From contig CAMIVR010000023.1 in assembly GCA_946402065.1 (NCBI GenBank), positions 1 to 46,161 of the forward strand: a stretch of DNA of 46,161 nt, read 5' to 3'. This DNA is from an uncultured Brevibacillus sp. GTDB taxonomy: Bacteria > Bacillota > Bacilli > Brevibacillales > Brevibacillaceae. The notes beneath the pieces were generated by a model. That model did not search any database. It worked only from the letters and a program-made list of their open reading frames with translations, and was not told where the DNA came from. Positions 33,325 through 42,240 of the stretch are shown in pieces; positions within the stretch are counted from its first letter, which is position 1; the number at the start of each line of letters is the position of its first letter. Both the position numbers and the translations under genes were made by a program.

Positions 33325-33593
33325 GCGATCAGACAGCACCAATCGACGAGCGCTACTATCAATTGCTGGAGGAACTGCAAGCGTTGGACTTTGTCCTGGT
33401 GGAATTGAATTTGTTTCTCGACACCCATAAAGGGGATGCACAAGCACTCCAACAGTATAACCATTTCAGTGAACTGCGCAGGAAGGTCGCTTGCGAGATT
33501 GAAGCCAGCTATGGGCCTTTGATGCACTTTGGCCATAGCCTTTCCAATTTTCCCTGGCAGTGGACCGACACTCCCTGGCCCTGGCAAGTATAA
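33321..33593 (+). CDS. cotJB: Spore coat protein CotJB
   Basis: 90 residues. The pattern YYQLLEELQALDFVLVELNL, FLDTHKGDAQALQQYNHFSE, and a proline/tryptophan-rich C-terminus (WQWTDTPWPWQV) is characteristic of CotJB. It is a coat protein co-expressed with CotJA and the CotJC catalase. Translation is coupled to cotJA by the overlapping ATGA. Confidence 0.92.
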   Translation: MSDQTAPIDERYYQLLEELQALDFVLVELNLFLDTHKGDAQALQQYNHFSELRRKVACEIEASYGPLMHFGHSLSNFPWQWTDTPWPWQV

Positions 33594-33615
33594 CCTGTGA
33601 GGAGGAGAACACATC

Positions 33616-34185
33616 GTGTGGATATACGAAAAAAAATTGCAATACCCCGTGCGCGTCAGTAAATGCGACCCCAAAATGGCGAAATTCCTGATAGAGCAGT
33701 ACGGAGGGGCTGACGGAGAGCTGGCTGCTGCCCTGCGCTACCTGAATCAGCGCTACACCATTCCGGATAAAGTAATCGGGTTGCTTACCGATATCGGCAC
33801 AGAAGAATTCGCACACCTCGAAATGATTGCCACGATGGTATACAAGCTGACCAAAGATGCGACGCCTGATCAAATGGAAGCTGCAGGCTTAGGCGCCCAT
33901 TTTGCCAATCATGACCACGCCCTGTTCTACAACAATGCCGGCGGAGTTCCGTGGACGGCCACCTATATTCAGGCCAAAGGCGATCCGATCGCCGACCTGT
34001 ACGAGGACATCGCCGCTGAAGAAAAAGCCCGGGCTACTTATCAATGGCTCATTGATTTGACTGACGATACGGATTTACAGGATAGCTTGAAATTTTTACG
34101 CGAGCGCGAAATCGTTCACTCCCTGCGATTCAGAGAGGCAGTAGAGCTGCTGAAGGAAGAACAAGACAGGCAGAAGTTCTTTTAA
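33616..34185 (+). CDS. cotJC: CotJC, manganese-catalase-like spore coat protein
   Basis: 189 residues, GTG start with GGAGGAG upstream. A four-helix di-manganese catalase fold: GADGELAAALRYLNQRYTIP, LLTDIGTEEFAHLEMIATMV (ExxH ligands), NNAGGVPWTATYIQAKGDPI, and DIAAEEKARATYQ, then REIVHSLRFREAV. CotJC is the third coat protein of the cotJ operon; a role in removing peroxide at the spore surface has been proposed for the family. A terminator follows the gene. Confidence 0.94.
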   Translation: MWIYEKKLQYPVRVSKCDPKMAKFLIEQYGGADGELAAALRYLNQRYTIPDKVIGLLTDIGTEEFAHLEMIATMVYKLTKDATPDQMEAAGLGAHFANHDHALFYNNAGGVPWTATYIQAKGDPIADLYEDIAAEEKARATYQWLIDLTDDTDLQDSLKFLREREIVHSLRFREAVELLKEEQDRQKFF

Positions 34186-34208
34186 TCCGCTGCTGCGATC
34201 GTGCGAGT

Positions 34209-34248
34209 ACACTCCGCAAGGCTGCACTGCCCATCCGGAGTGTTTTTA
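34209..34248 (+). terminator. Terminator of cotJ operon
   Basis: ACACTCCG and CGGAGTGT arms (34209-34216, 34236-34243) followed by TTTTT. Confidence 0.85.
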
Positions 34249-34270
34249 CATAGAGGAAGAAACGGAAAAT

Positions 34271-34301
34271 AACCCCACATACAGCCTGCATGTGGGGTTT
34301 C
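34271..34301 (+). terminator. Second hairpin after cotJ operon
   Basis: ACCCCACAT (34272-34280) and ATGTGGGGT (34290-34298) form a 9-bp perfect stem followed by TT. The rest of 34302-34514 holds no gene I can support. Confidence 0.6.
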
Positions 34302-34514
34302 GTGGTAAGGAATCGCATTGCTTCTATAACCCACCTAGCGGCTACTGCCAAAAGCAGATGGGCGTTCTCTAGCTGTAGGATAAGGCAAAGCCAGGATTAC
34401 GGCTATTGCTGCTTTCGCGGTCGCAGCGGAAAAAGAAACGACATAATGACCGCTCCGCCGAAGCGATTTTTCCTTTGCCTTTACGAATGAATTCCATCAG
34501 TCTTCCACAAGTGT

Positions 34515-34604
34515 GCAGTAAAATCATTCTTAGTCGAACGAGCCTTTCGTCATTCGAGATAATCCCCTCTTTTCACGCGCACCCCTAGATAGGGTGCGTT
34601 TTTG
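34515..34604 (+). ncRNA. Terminator-ending element, copy A
   Basis: TAAAAT (34519-34524) lies 11 bp before CGAACGAGC (34535-34543), followed by CCTCTT and a perfect 7-bp terminator CGCACCC/GGGTGCG with TTTTTG. Copy B at 36014-36110 has the same order. The element may be a small RNA of about 70 nt or a leader for the gene at 34651. Confidence 0.4.
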
Positions 34605-34650
34605 TACGCGAAGCGGGCAATAATATGTCAAAAATGAAAGTGGTGGTTCT

Positions 34651-34869
34651 GTGGAAAACAAAATGTTTTATTACGTAACGAACTGGGACAATGCCGCCAA
34701 CTACACACAAGCACTGGATGCCGTCGGGATTCCCTATGCCGTCGAAGATCCAACCCAAGGATTGGCGCTCAAAGAAGGCCAACTCGCCATCGTGATCCCT
34801 GATTTGCCTGTGCGGCAATTTGATTTTGTACATAAGCTGTTCGGCGGTATAGGAGAGCGCTATCCTTAG
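34651..34869 (+). CDS. Small hypothetical protein (72 aa)
   Basis: GTG start with GGTGG about 5 nt upstream. Begins MENKMFYYVTNWDNAANYTQ and contains LAIVIPDLPVRQFDFVHKLF, a beta-then-helix arrangement shared with the proteins at 8627 and 35029. The stop codon lies inside a terminator. No signal peptide or motif; function unknown. Confidence 0.65.
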   Translation: MENKMFYYVTNWDNAANYTQALDAVGIPYAVEDPTQGLALKEGQLAIVIPDLPVRQFDFVHKLFGGIGERYP

Positions 34870-34888
34870 AAGGTGCTCTCTTTTTTTG
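34851..34888 (+). terminator. Terminator overlapping the end of the 72-aa gene
   Basis: GAGAGC and GCTCTC arms enclose the end of the gene and are followed by TTTTTTT. Confidence 0.8.
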
Positions 34889-35028
34889 GGTGGTAGAATA
34901 AGCAACAGCGCCGTCCCGAAAGCTTAGGACGTTCAGCTTGCATGCAGCGGAAAAAGATTTTCCATGCAGGTTCTCCTATTTCTGATCTTTCCTTCTTTTG
35001 CTAATTTTTAGCAGGGGGAGGTGAGAAA

Positions 35029-35217
35029 ATGGAAGAGGTTGCGAGCTTTCGGATGGATGCCCGAACTGCTGTGCTATTGCACAAAGAGCTCATCAGCAGC
35101 GGCATCACCAAGTTTTACGTTCGGTCCGCTTCGTTTTACGAGGTTGAAATCGTATTTCTGGCAATGACTGAACAGCAGCAACAATACGTTTCACGGTTGA
35201 TCAGCACGCTTAGGTAG
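35029..35217 (+). CDS. Small hypothetical protein (62 aa)
   Basis: ATG with a strong GGGGGAGGTGAG site upstream. Sequence starts MEEVASFRMDARTAVLLHKE and ends TEQQQQYVSRLISTLR; alternating strand and helix, similar in size and layout to the 72-aa protein just upstream. Followed by a perfect 10-bp hairpin. Function unknown. Confidence 0.65.
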   Translation: MEEVASFRMDARTAVLLHKELISSGITKFYVRSASFYEVEIVFLAMTEQQQQYVSRLISTLR

Positions 35218-35223
35218 ATGCTG

Positions 35224-35251
35224 GCCACGCTCCTCCTAGCTGGAGCGTGGC
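35224..35251 (+). terminator. Hairpin after the 62-aa gene
   Basis: GCCACGCTCC and GGAGCGTGGC form a 10-bp perfect stem with an 8-nt loop. No T-run follows. Confidence 0.55.
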
Positions 35252-35392
35252 AGACCGTATGCGCACTCATAACCAAATTTTGAAACGAAAGTGCTTGCAA
35301 ACACGTATTCATATTTGGGAACTCTTCTACTAAAATCGGCTTGGTTCGCTTCAATGGACCAAACACCCCAAACAGGAAGGCAGTGAATCAGG

Positions 35393-35950
35393 ATGAAACT
35401 GGTAAAGGAACTATGGGGTTGGACAAAAGCGATTGGGATCTCGGTCTCTCTTGCCCTGCTCATTAGCATATTTGTTTTGCAACCATTTAAAGTGGACGGC
35501 CATTCGATGGACCCGACGCTGTATGACAGCGAGCGCATTTACGTGTCCAAAATATCTCATACCCTCTCGACCATGCCGGAGTATGGCGATATCGTCGTCA
35601 TCGACAGCCGCGTCGAACGCACCCGCACCTTTAAAGACGATCTCCGGGAAAATCCATTGATCATGCTCGTAACAGGAAACAAGGATGAACACACGTTCTG
35701 GGTGAAACGCGTTATCGGCAAACCGGGTGATGTACTGGAATTTAAGGACAATCAGGTGTACCGGAACGGCCAACTGCTAGTCGAGCCATACATCAAGGAA
35801 AAGATGGTCAACCAGCCGGATGCAAAGGTCGTTGTTCCCGAAAAGCATGTGTTTGTCATGGGAGATAATCGCAACAACAGCATGGACAGCAGGGTCATTG
35901 GCGTCATTCCGCTTGATCACGTCATGGGGAAAAAAGTGTTTGCCTTCTGA
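35393..35950 (+). CDS. lepB: Signal peptidase I
   Basis: 185 residues, the short Gram-positive type. One N-terminal membrane anchor (AIGISVSLALLISIFVLQPF) precedes the catalytic serine box GHSMDPTLYD. The lysine box is WVKRVIGKPGD, and the C-terminal box is MGDNRNNSMDSRVIG. The Ser-Lys dyad cleaves signal peptides on the outer face of the membrane. The ATG at 35393 has AGGAAGG about 10 nt upstream. A decayed fragment of a different paralogue is at 8922-9020. Confidence 0.95.
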   Translation: MKLVKELWGWTKAIGISVSLALLISIFVLQPFKVDGHSMDPTLYDSERIYVSKISHTLSTMPEYGDIVVIDSRVERTRTFKDDLRENPLIMLVTGNKDEHTFWVKRVIGKPGDVLEFKDNQVYRNGQLLVEPYIKEKMVNQPDAKVVVPEKHVFVMGDNRNNSMDSRVIGVIPLDHVMGKKVFAF

Positions 35951-36013
35951 TCACGCAGGATTTATCCGCAATTTCCTCAGACTTTTCGCATGAATTACAC
36001 GAGCTTTCCTCAT

Positions 36014-36110
36014 TTGCAAAATAGAATAATAAGTAAGCGAACGAGCTTATCTCTAACGAATCAATTTCCTCTTCTAGTATCTTGCACCCTCGCCAGGGTG
36101 CTTTTTGTTT
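36014..36110 (+). ncRNA. Terminator-ending element, copy B
   Basis: TAGAAT (36022-36027) is 11 bp before CGAACGAGC (36038-36046), followed by CCTCTT (36069-36074) and terminator GCACCCT/AGGGTGC with TTTTTG. Same order and spacing as copy A at 34515. No protein frame explains it. Confidence 0.4.
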
Positions 36111-36200
36111 TCCCTACAGGGGTTCTAGCGAATACAACGAATGCATCGAGCGAACAAGAGCTAGCATTTTTCGCTGCTGTCCAGCCAAAGGAGGGAGCTT

Positions 36201-36275
36201 ATGCAATGTATGCAAGGAGGCGTCACTACGATGACGCTCGGCAAGTCCAGCGAGCTGAAAAGAGCAGGTGCATGA
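36201..36275 (+). CDS. Candidate 24-aa small ORF
   Basis: AAGGAGGG lies 6 nt before an ATG at 36201; the peptide is MQCMQGGVTTMTLGKSSELK plus RAGA and ends within a terminator. An internal ATG with its own AAGGAGG is present at 36231. Could be spurious. Confidence 0.25.
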   Translation: MQCMQGGVTTMTLGKSSELKRAGA

Positions 36276-36293
36276 GACACACCTGCTCTTTTC
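36258..36293. terminator. Bidirectional terminator before sirtuin gene end
   Basis: AAAAGAGCAGGTG and CACCTGCTCTTTT form a 13-bp perfect stem, with A/T tracts on both sides. Confidence 0.9.
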
Positions 36294-36300
36294 ACATGCG

Positions 36301-37017
36301 TTAGACTTGACGGTGGCACTGCTGCAAAAATTCACCGATTTTCTGACCGTTCACAACCATATCGGCAATGTCATCCATTTCCGTCGGCTCCATATTGACG
36401 ATGACGACACGCGCACCATTTCTCTTTGCCATCAACGGGTAGCTGTTGGCCGGGCTTACTTGCAGCGATGACCCCAAGACGATGCACAGCTCCGCCCGCG
36501 AAATCTGCTGATCGGCCGTTTCCAATGCCGCATACGGCAAATGTTCCCCGAACAAAACCACGGACGGCCTGACTGTGCCGCCACACGCAGCGCACTGCAC
36601 CCCATCCGGCTCAAGGAACGTATCTGCCGGATAACGCGTCTGGCACTGCTCACAGTGCACGGTACGCAGCGACCCGTACAATTCGGTCACATGCCCACTC
36701 CCTGCCCGCTGATGAAAACCGTCCACATTTTGCGTGATAATATGCCGGATGAGCCCGGACTGCTCCCACGCAGCCAGAATGGCATGCCCTTCATGCGGTT
36801 CACATGCCGCCAAGCCTTTTATGCGCATGCGGTAAAACTCGACAAAGGCGCCGCGATTATGCCGAAGCGCGTGCGTGCTGGCGATTTTCATCGGGTCCTT
36901 GTCTTTCCACATGCCCTGCAGGGAAGAGCGAAAATCCGGCAGCCCGCTCTCCGTAGACATGCCCGCTCCTGTAAATACGACCGTATAGTTCGATTCGCGC
37001 AGCCATTGTTCGATCAT
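36301..37017 (-). CDS. cobB: NAD-dependent protein deacetylase (Sir2/CobB)
   Basis: 238 residues. Sirtuin motifs in order: VVFTGAGMSTESGLPDFRS (NAD binding), ITQNVDGFHQRAG (catalytic His in the next motif VTELYGSL region), two CxxC pairs (CEQCQTRY and CAACGGT) for structural zinc, and GSSLQVSPANSYPL. It removes acyl groups from lysines with NAD+. The start ATG has GGAGG about 11 nt upstream. It lies 48 nt downstream of jetC on the same strand with no terminator between, so it may be cotranscribed with the Wadjet genes. It looks like a housekeeping sirtuin, not a fused defence NADase. Confidence 0.9.
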   Translation of the reverse strand: MIEQWLRESNYTVVFTGAGMSTESGLPDFRSSLQGMWKDKDPMKIASTHALRHNRGAFVEFYRMRIKGLAACEPHEGHAILAAWEQSGLIRHIITQNVDGFHQRAGSGHVTELYGSLRTVHCEQCQTRYPADTFLEPDGVQCAACGGTVRPSVVLFGEHLPYAALETADQQISRAELCIVLGSSLQVSPANSYPLMAKRNGARVVIVNMEPTEMDDIADMVVNGQKIGEFLQQCHRQV

Positions 37018-37065
37018 AAAGCGGTATCCTCCCTGGTCAAGATCATCCGTTAAACCCTGAAATTT

Positions 37066-40000
37066 TTAAAACAGACTGAGCTGTTCATGCTCACTCAGCC
37101 GAACCAATGCAACCGGATCATGATCGCGGAAGTAAGCTTGCCTGATCTCTCGCTCTTTTGTCATAATCAGCACGTCACCGCTGACGGATTCCCGCAGGCG
37201 ACAGCTGTAGACAACAGGGAAGTAATCGCGGATAAATTTCCCTTCTGCGTGGGCTGTCAAGGCAATCAGCTGGAATCCCAGCTGGTCGGCAATAAAGAAG
37301 ACCGGATCGAGGACATGCTCGCTTGATGCCTTTCCAAACGGATTGTCAACGATCACCGCCCGGTTCCGCTTACCGTTTTGGACAAGATGCTGGCGCTTTT
37401 CTGCCAAATAGTTAAGAATCCCCAGGAAAAGCGTCATGTTCTTGCTCCATTTCTCCCCGCCGGACCATTTGTTCGACTCTTCCCAGGAGGAAAGCGCCCC
37501 GCTTACTTTGCCATCCTTGCTTACCTTGCGACACTTCACCCGGATGCTGTCACTTCCCATGACGATGCCGAGCAGCGATTTGGACTGCAGCGAAGTATGA
37601 ATAAACTTTTTGATTTTCCCGAGGTCGTCTTTGCCTTGCAGGTCCTTGAACTCATCCCCGTCCAAGCGCTGAAGCATCCAGTCAACATGCTGACGAAGGA
37701 GCTGTTTTCCGACTTCATCCTTCCATTCGGGCACATGGAAGTGGTAGACCTCTTTCCAGCCGCTCTCGATTTTCACGCTCGTCTTTTTCGGAATCGTTTT
37801 CAGCTCGACGGCGATGCGCTGCAGATGCGTATGCACGATCGTGATAAAATCCTGCAGCTCTTTGTCTCGTCCCTGCAGATGGTCCTCAAGCACGCGAATG
37901 CTCGTCGCAATCGTCCTGCTCATGTTGCTTGCCCACCCCTCAACCTCAGTGAACGTACGTTTGTTTTCGATGCCGGACAAGGCAGTATCGCGCAATTTTA
38001 CATTTTTTATCGTGCCTTCGCAGAAGCGTTTGAACCGGTCTTTTTCGAATAAGACCTTCTTGAATTCCCGCTCTGTGTGGGACGTGCTTTTCTTCCAGCT
38101 CCCTCAGTCTTTTCTGAACAACTCCCATTCGCTGATAGGGGAAAGCAAGCACGTCTGCTTCCGGCAGAGAGACTCCCTGCCCATCGCTTGTCAAAAACGA
38201 ATAGGTGCCGTTCTTGATCTCCAGCTTATGAAGCACCTCGTCCAATTCTCTCGCTGCATGATGGGCCAGCTTCTCCTGTTCACGCAGGTAGGCTGTTCTG
38301 GACAGCGTTGACGCCTCTTCTTGTTCGAGATGTACCCGCACCTCGTCCAGATCGCCTTCAAATACATCGATTTCGCTCTCCGGAAATTGTTTCGCAAAAT
38401 TCTCCTGCATCAAGGCGAGTCGGCTGCTTTCACTCGCTGCCTTGCTGTTAAGCCGCTCGGCAATGTCTCTTTGTGCTGACAGCACTTTTTTCAATTGCAC
38501 CAATTTCCCGGTCAGACGCTGCAACTGCCCATCCCCATCAAGCGGGAATCGCGCTTCCTGGTCAAGCGGCTGGCTTGCTTTGGCGTAAATCAGCTCCATC
38601 GCCTTCTCGCAATCGTCGATCTCTTTGCGAAACAGCTCCACTTGCCGTTCCCATTCCGCTCTGCTGGCTTGCTGATCGCGTAAAAGAGCCTGCAGGGCCT
38701 CAAGCTCTGCTCGTAATCGCTCCAGGGAAAACTGCGGTGGCAGCGGCGAGAGAGCCTGCACTTGCTGATAGAGCCACTCCCCCTGGAGCCTTGCCAGCTC
38801 TCCCCGCTTTTCTTCCAGTTCGCTGCGCAGTTCCTCTTCCTGACCTTCCAGTGAATGCAGCGTTCTGAGCAGCGCGGCGTGATTTCGTTGGCACAAATCG
38901 ATCTCGCCAACAAGCGTATCGCTTTCTTTCTTGGCATCCTCCCACTGCTTTTTTTGCTGGATGTATTCTTTTGCCTCTTGTAAGCGGTTGCCCAGATGCT
39001 GCTCCCGGCTCATTTCGTAAGCGAGTTTATCCTTGTACGAAACCCATTCCCGCTCATACTTTTTGACAGCCTCTGTCGCCTGGTCAATCTCTTTCTGGAA
39101 TAAACTGATTTTCTCCAGAAGCTCATCCCGCCGTTTGAGCCATTCCCGATAATCTTCCTGTGGATAGTAGGAATAGAAGTTCAGCAGCAAGTTATTCAGC
39201 TCGAGCAACTGCTGAAGCTCTCTTTCCTTGTTTCTGCGAAGCTGGACCACTTCCTCGGCTTTTTTGCGGATTGCGAGCTTCCAACTTTCAAACCGATCCT
39301 GATTGAGATTATCCTGCCAATGGCTGGGAATAATTTCTCTGAATTGGTACGGGTACTCCCCGGCAGCCTCGAGCAATCCCCTCGCCTCCTGCAGACTCAA
39401 CACAAAAACAGGATTGCGCAGTTGCTCCGCGTGCCTTTTCACCCGTTGCACCAGCTGGTCAGTCTCAGCATCCGTCGTGATGAGCACGGCCGCCCAATAC
39501 GGAAACCGGTCGTACAGGGTGTCGACAGAAACATCTCTTTGCGGGACAATTTCCTGGACAAACTGCGTCCCCGTTTCCAGGTAGTGAAACGTATCTCTCC
39601 ACCTGGCGACGAGCGTTTCCAGCTCCGGATCAGCCAGAAAAATGGTGCTATGCCGATAATCATCGCTCTTTCTCGTCGCCATCCGCTCCTGCTGCAATGC
39701 CTCTTCCTTCTCCCGCTCGAGCAAGGCGAGCTTGTCCGCCGCCGTCTGCATGACAGTCTCCTGCTTGGTATACAGCGAATCAAGGTAGCCTAGTCGTGGA
39801 AAAGCAAGCTTCATTGCCGAGAGCACTGTCTCCTGCTGCCGCTCCGCTTCCTGGCACTTGCCGCTCCAGTGACTGCTTTGCTCCTGAAGCGCCTGTACGT
39901 CCCTTCGCATCTGCTCCAGTTTCTCGGCAAGGAATTCCTTCTGCTTGACGCACTCATGGATGTATTGCTGGTACAGCTGTTGATTGGCGAGGGCTTTGTC

Positions 40001-41509
40001 TATCTCTTCCTGCCAGATCGGGATGGACGCTTCGACGCTTTCCTGCAGCGGGTTGTCGAGAATTTTACTGGCTATTCGCTCCATCTGTGCGGCTGTCTGC
40101 TCAAGCCGGCTTTGCACCGCCGCTTGCGCTTGTTTTTTTGCTTCCGTTTGGCTTCTGGCCTGCTCGATTTCGGCTTGTGTCTGCTTCTTTTTGGCGTGCA
40201 ACGCTTCCCGCTGATTGCGCAAAAAGAACTCGTCCTGCTTCAGGAGCTTTTCCGCATTCTCGTAGAATCCGCGAATCTCGCGCTTGGTTCGCTCGACATC
40301 GTCGATGATGTGGGCCATCTCCTGCTCTTCATCGAGGCTCTTGAGCTGCGCTTCCGCCAGTGCTTGCTTTTCTGCCGCCGCTTGCCGTCTTGCTTTGTAT
40401 TTGGCGTGTTCCAGCGAATACTGCTGCAGCTCCAGCCCATCGTATTCACGCTGTTTTTCATCCAGCTGCTCCTTTTCGCTCTGCCACTCGGCTACGCTTG
40501 TCTGAAGCGCTTTTTCCTGTACGGCTATGTCCCGCGAGGCCTTCTTCCGCTCGATCATCTGCAGCGCTTCTCCCGCTTGAGCAAGCTGCTCTGCCAGTTT
40601 GCGAAGTTCATCTTCCGCGTCTGCCCGTTCCTTTCGCGCATGGCTAAACAGTGCTTTCATCCACACTTTTTCCTGGTCAAACAGCGTCTTAGCCTGGTCG
40701 TATTGCGCAAATACCCGGCTAAATTGCTGAATTTGCCCTTCCAGCAGCTTGCTTTCCTGGATTTGCATCCGCAGCTGCTTGCTTTGCTTAAATTGTTCCC
40801 GCTGCTTTTCAAAGATTTCTGCAAACGCTTCGCCGCTGTTGCCGTTCATCGCGTCTTCCACAGTGGGGATCAGCAGTTGGGAGACGAGCTGGTCGGTCGT
40901 CCTGCAGTTGTCAAAAAAGATCTCCACGCCACCCTCTGCACCGTTAATGATGGCGATATTGTTCCATTCACTCGGGATGATCTGAAAGTGTGTCTCCAGA
41001 TGGGCGTGGTACTCTTTAATCGTCGCAAACGTGCGGGCATTCATATGCTGGGAGCTCATGTACGAATAGTATTCCTGCATCTCCCCCTTATCCGCCGGGC
41101 GCTTTTTGCCGCTGACCGTTTCTTTGGCAAATGGGAGGTGCTCGATTGAATGGGCGCTGCCCTCTTCGTATTCATGGACATAGCGGTAAGAATCCAGTTC
41201 GTTGTTCTGAAGAAACAAAGTGACTGCTGTTAATGCATAGCGCCGCGGGGAATCGTTGACGATCCATTCAATCGCGATATGGGCAGGTGTCCCCGCCAAC
41301 GACAGCGTCTCCCTGATCTTACGACCCGCCATATCTTTATGCGGCAGCACGGCCTGCAGAGCTGTCTGAATAAAAACGGTTTTGCCTCCGCCGTTTTCCA
41401 GCAAAATAGCAGCGTTATGGCCGTCAAACAGGAACAGATCGTCATTGTACCGCTTGCTGCCGCCCTCGTAGATGACATTGGTAAAGCGAATTTTGGAAAT
41501 AACGGGCAT
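37066..41509 (-). pseudogene. jetC: JetC, SMC-like ATPase of Wadjet, interrupted by a frameshift
   Basis: Would encode about 1480 residues if one base is removed. The N-terminus has a Walker A (AAILLENGGGKTVFIQTALQ). Long coiled-coil arms fill about residues 230-1120, with a hinge-like region near 600-720. The C-terminus has the ABC signature SGGEKWSKNMT and a Walker B-like NRAVIVDNPFGKAS. At 38088-38091 (T-run on the plus strand) the frame shifts; the two open frames are 41509-37946 and 38091-37066, and the continuing frame reads KSTSHTEREFKKVLFEKDRF. Real decay, phase variation at the short homopolymer, or a sequencing error are all possible. Wadjet JetC is the motor that extrudes and helps cut plasmid DNA. 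ATG 41509 overlaps the jetB stop (TGATG). Confidence 0.88.
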
Positions 41510-42240
41510 CAAGCTCCCTCCTTCTGTCTTTCGAGGGAAAAGAGAAATTCAAGGATCCCCCGGTTGTATTCGGTGTCCATATAGTAGCGCTGGACAACCG
41601 TTTTTGCTTTTTCGGTGAGAGTGATCTCTTGATTGCCCAGATCCACTACGAGCTCCTGGTCGATCAAAAAATTTTGTACGAGAGACAAAAATCCCAGCCT
41701 GCTGTTGGTCCGCCCATCCTGTTGCCGGGATGACTCCCGCAAGTCGTCAATCGCGTCCCACTTTTCCACCAGTTGACTCCAGTTGTAGTCGTACTCCGCG
41801 TCGAGCGCTTCCAAAGCCTCGGAACTGTGTTCCTTCAAAGCCTGAATACGGGCATCGATACTCTCCAGCCAAGTGCCCGGCGTTATAAAGTCCCGCGTCG
41901 TTTCATGCGAATGATAGCTGTCGTAGAACTCCCCGAACAACACGAGAATCGCCATGTACATCATGTAGAGATCGATGTTTTTCGCTTTCGCGGAAAGGTA
42001 CTCCTTCTTCACGGTGGCATTTTTGATATGAAAGGGAGAGGCGACCGCGACCGGCACCAGATACAGCTTGTCCCCTGCAGGAATAACCGTACAGTCAACC
42101 TCCTGGGCAAACTGGTCAACCAGCCCCCTGATGATGTCGTTTGCTACATATTGCCGCATGCTCTCGGAATCGGCCTGACCGTCCCGGCTAAGCAGGCTAT
42201 ACAGCCGGAAAGCGACAAGTACCTGATCGTTGTCATACAT
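41509..42240 (-). CDS. jetB: JetB, Wadjet kleisin-interacting subunit (DUF6063-like)
   Basis: 243 residues starting at the ATG at 42240, because GGGAGG then has 9-nt spacing (a TTG at 42249 abuts it). Begins MYDNDQVLVAFRLYSLLSRD and contains winged-helix-like pieces (ESMRQYVANDIIRGLVDQFA and a C-terminal LGNQEITLTEKAKTVVQRYY). By position and size it is the JetB (KITE/MukE-like) subunit that binds the kleisin. It overlaps jetA by 8 nt, and the jetC start overlaps its stop. Confidence 0.85.
   Translation of the reverse strand: MYDNDQVLVAFRLYSLLSRDGQADSESMRQYVANDIIRGLVDQFAQEVDCTVIPAGDKLYLVPVAVASPFHIKNATVKKEYLSAKAKNIDLYMMYMAILVLFGEFYDSYHSHETTRDFITPGTWLESIDARIQALKEHSSEALEALDAEYDYNWSQLVEKWDAIDDLRESSRQQDGRTNSRLGFLSLVQNFLIDQELVVDLGNQEITLTEKAKTVVQRYYMDTEYNRGILEFLFSLERQKEGA

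Noticed and set aside
38080-38100. Programmed ribosomal frameshift in jetC
   Set aside because: No slippery heptamer, stimulatory structure or internal ribosome site is evident; mutation, phase variation or sequencing error is simpler.
39869-41149. 426-codon plus-strand ORF opposite jetC
   Set aside because: Leucine/phenylalanine-rich shadow of the glutamate/glutamine-rich coiled coil of JetC.
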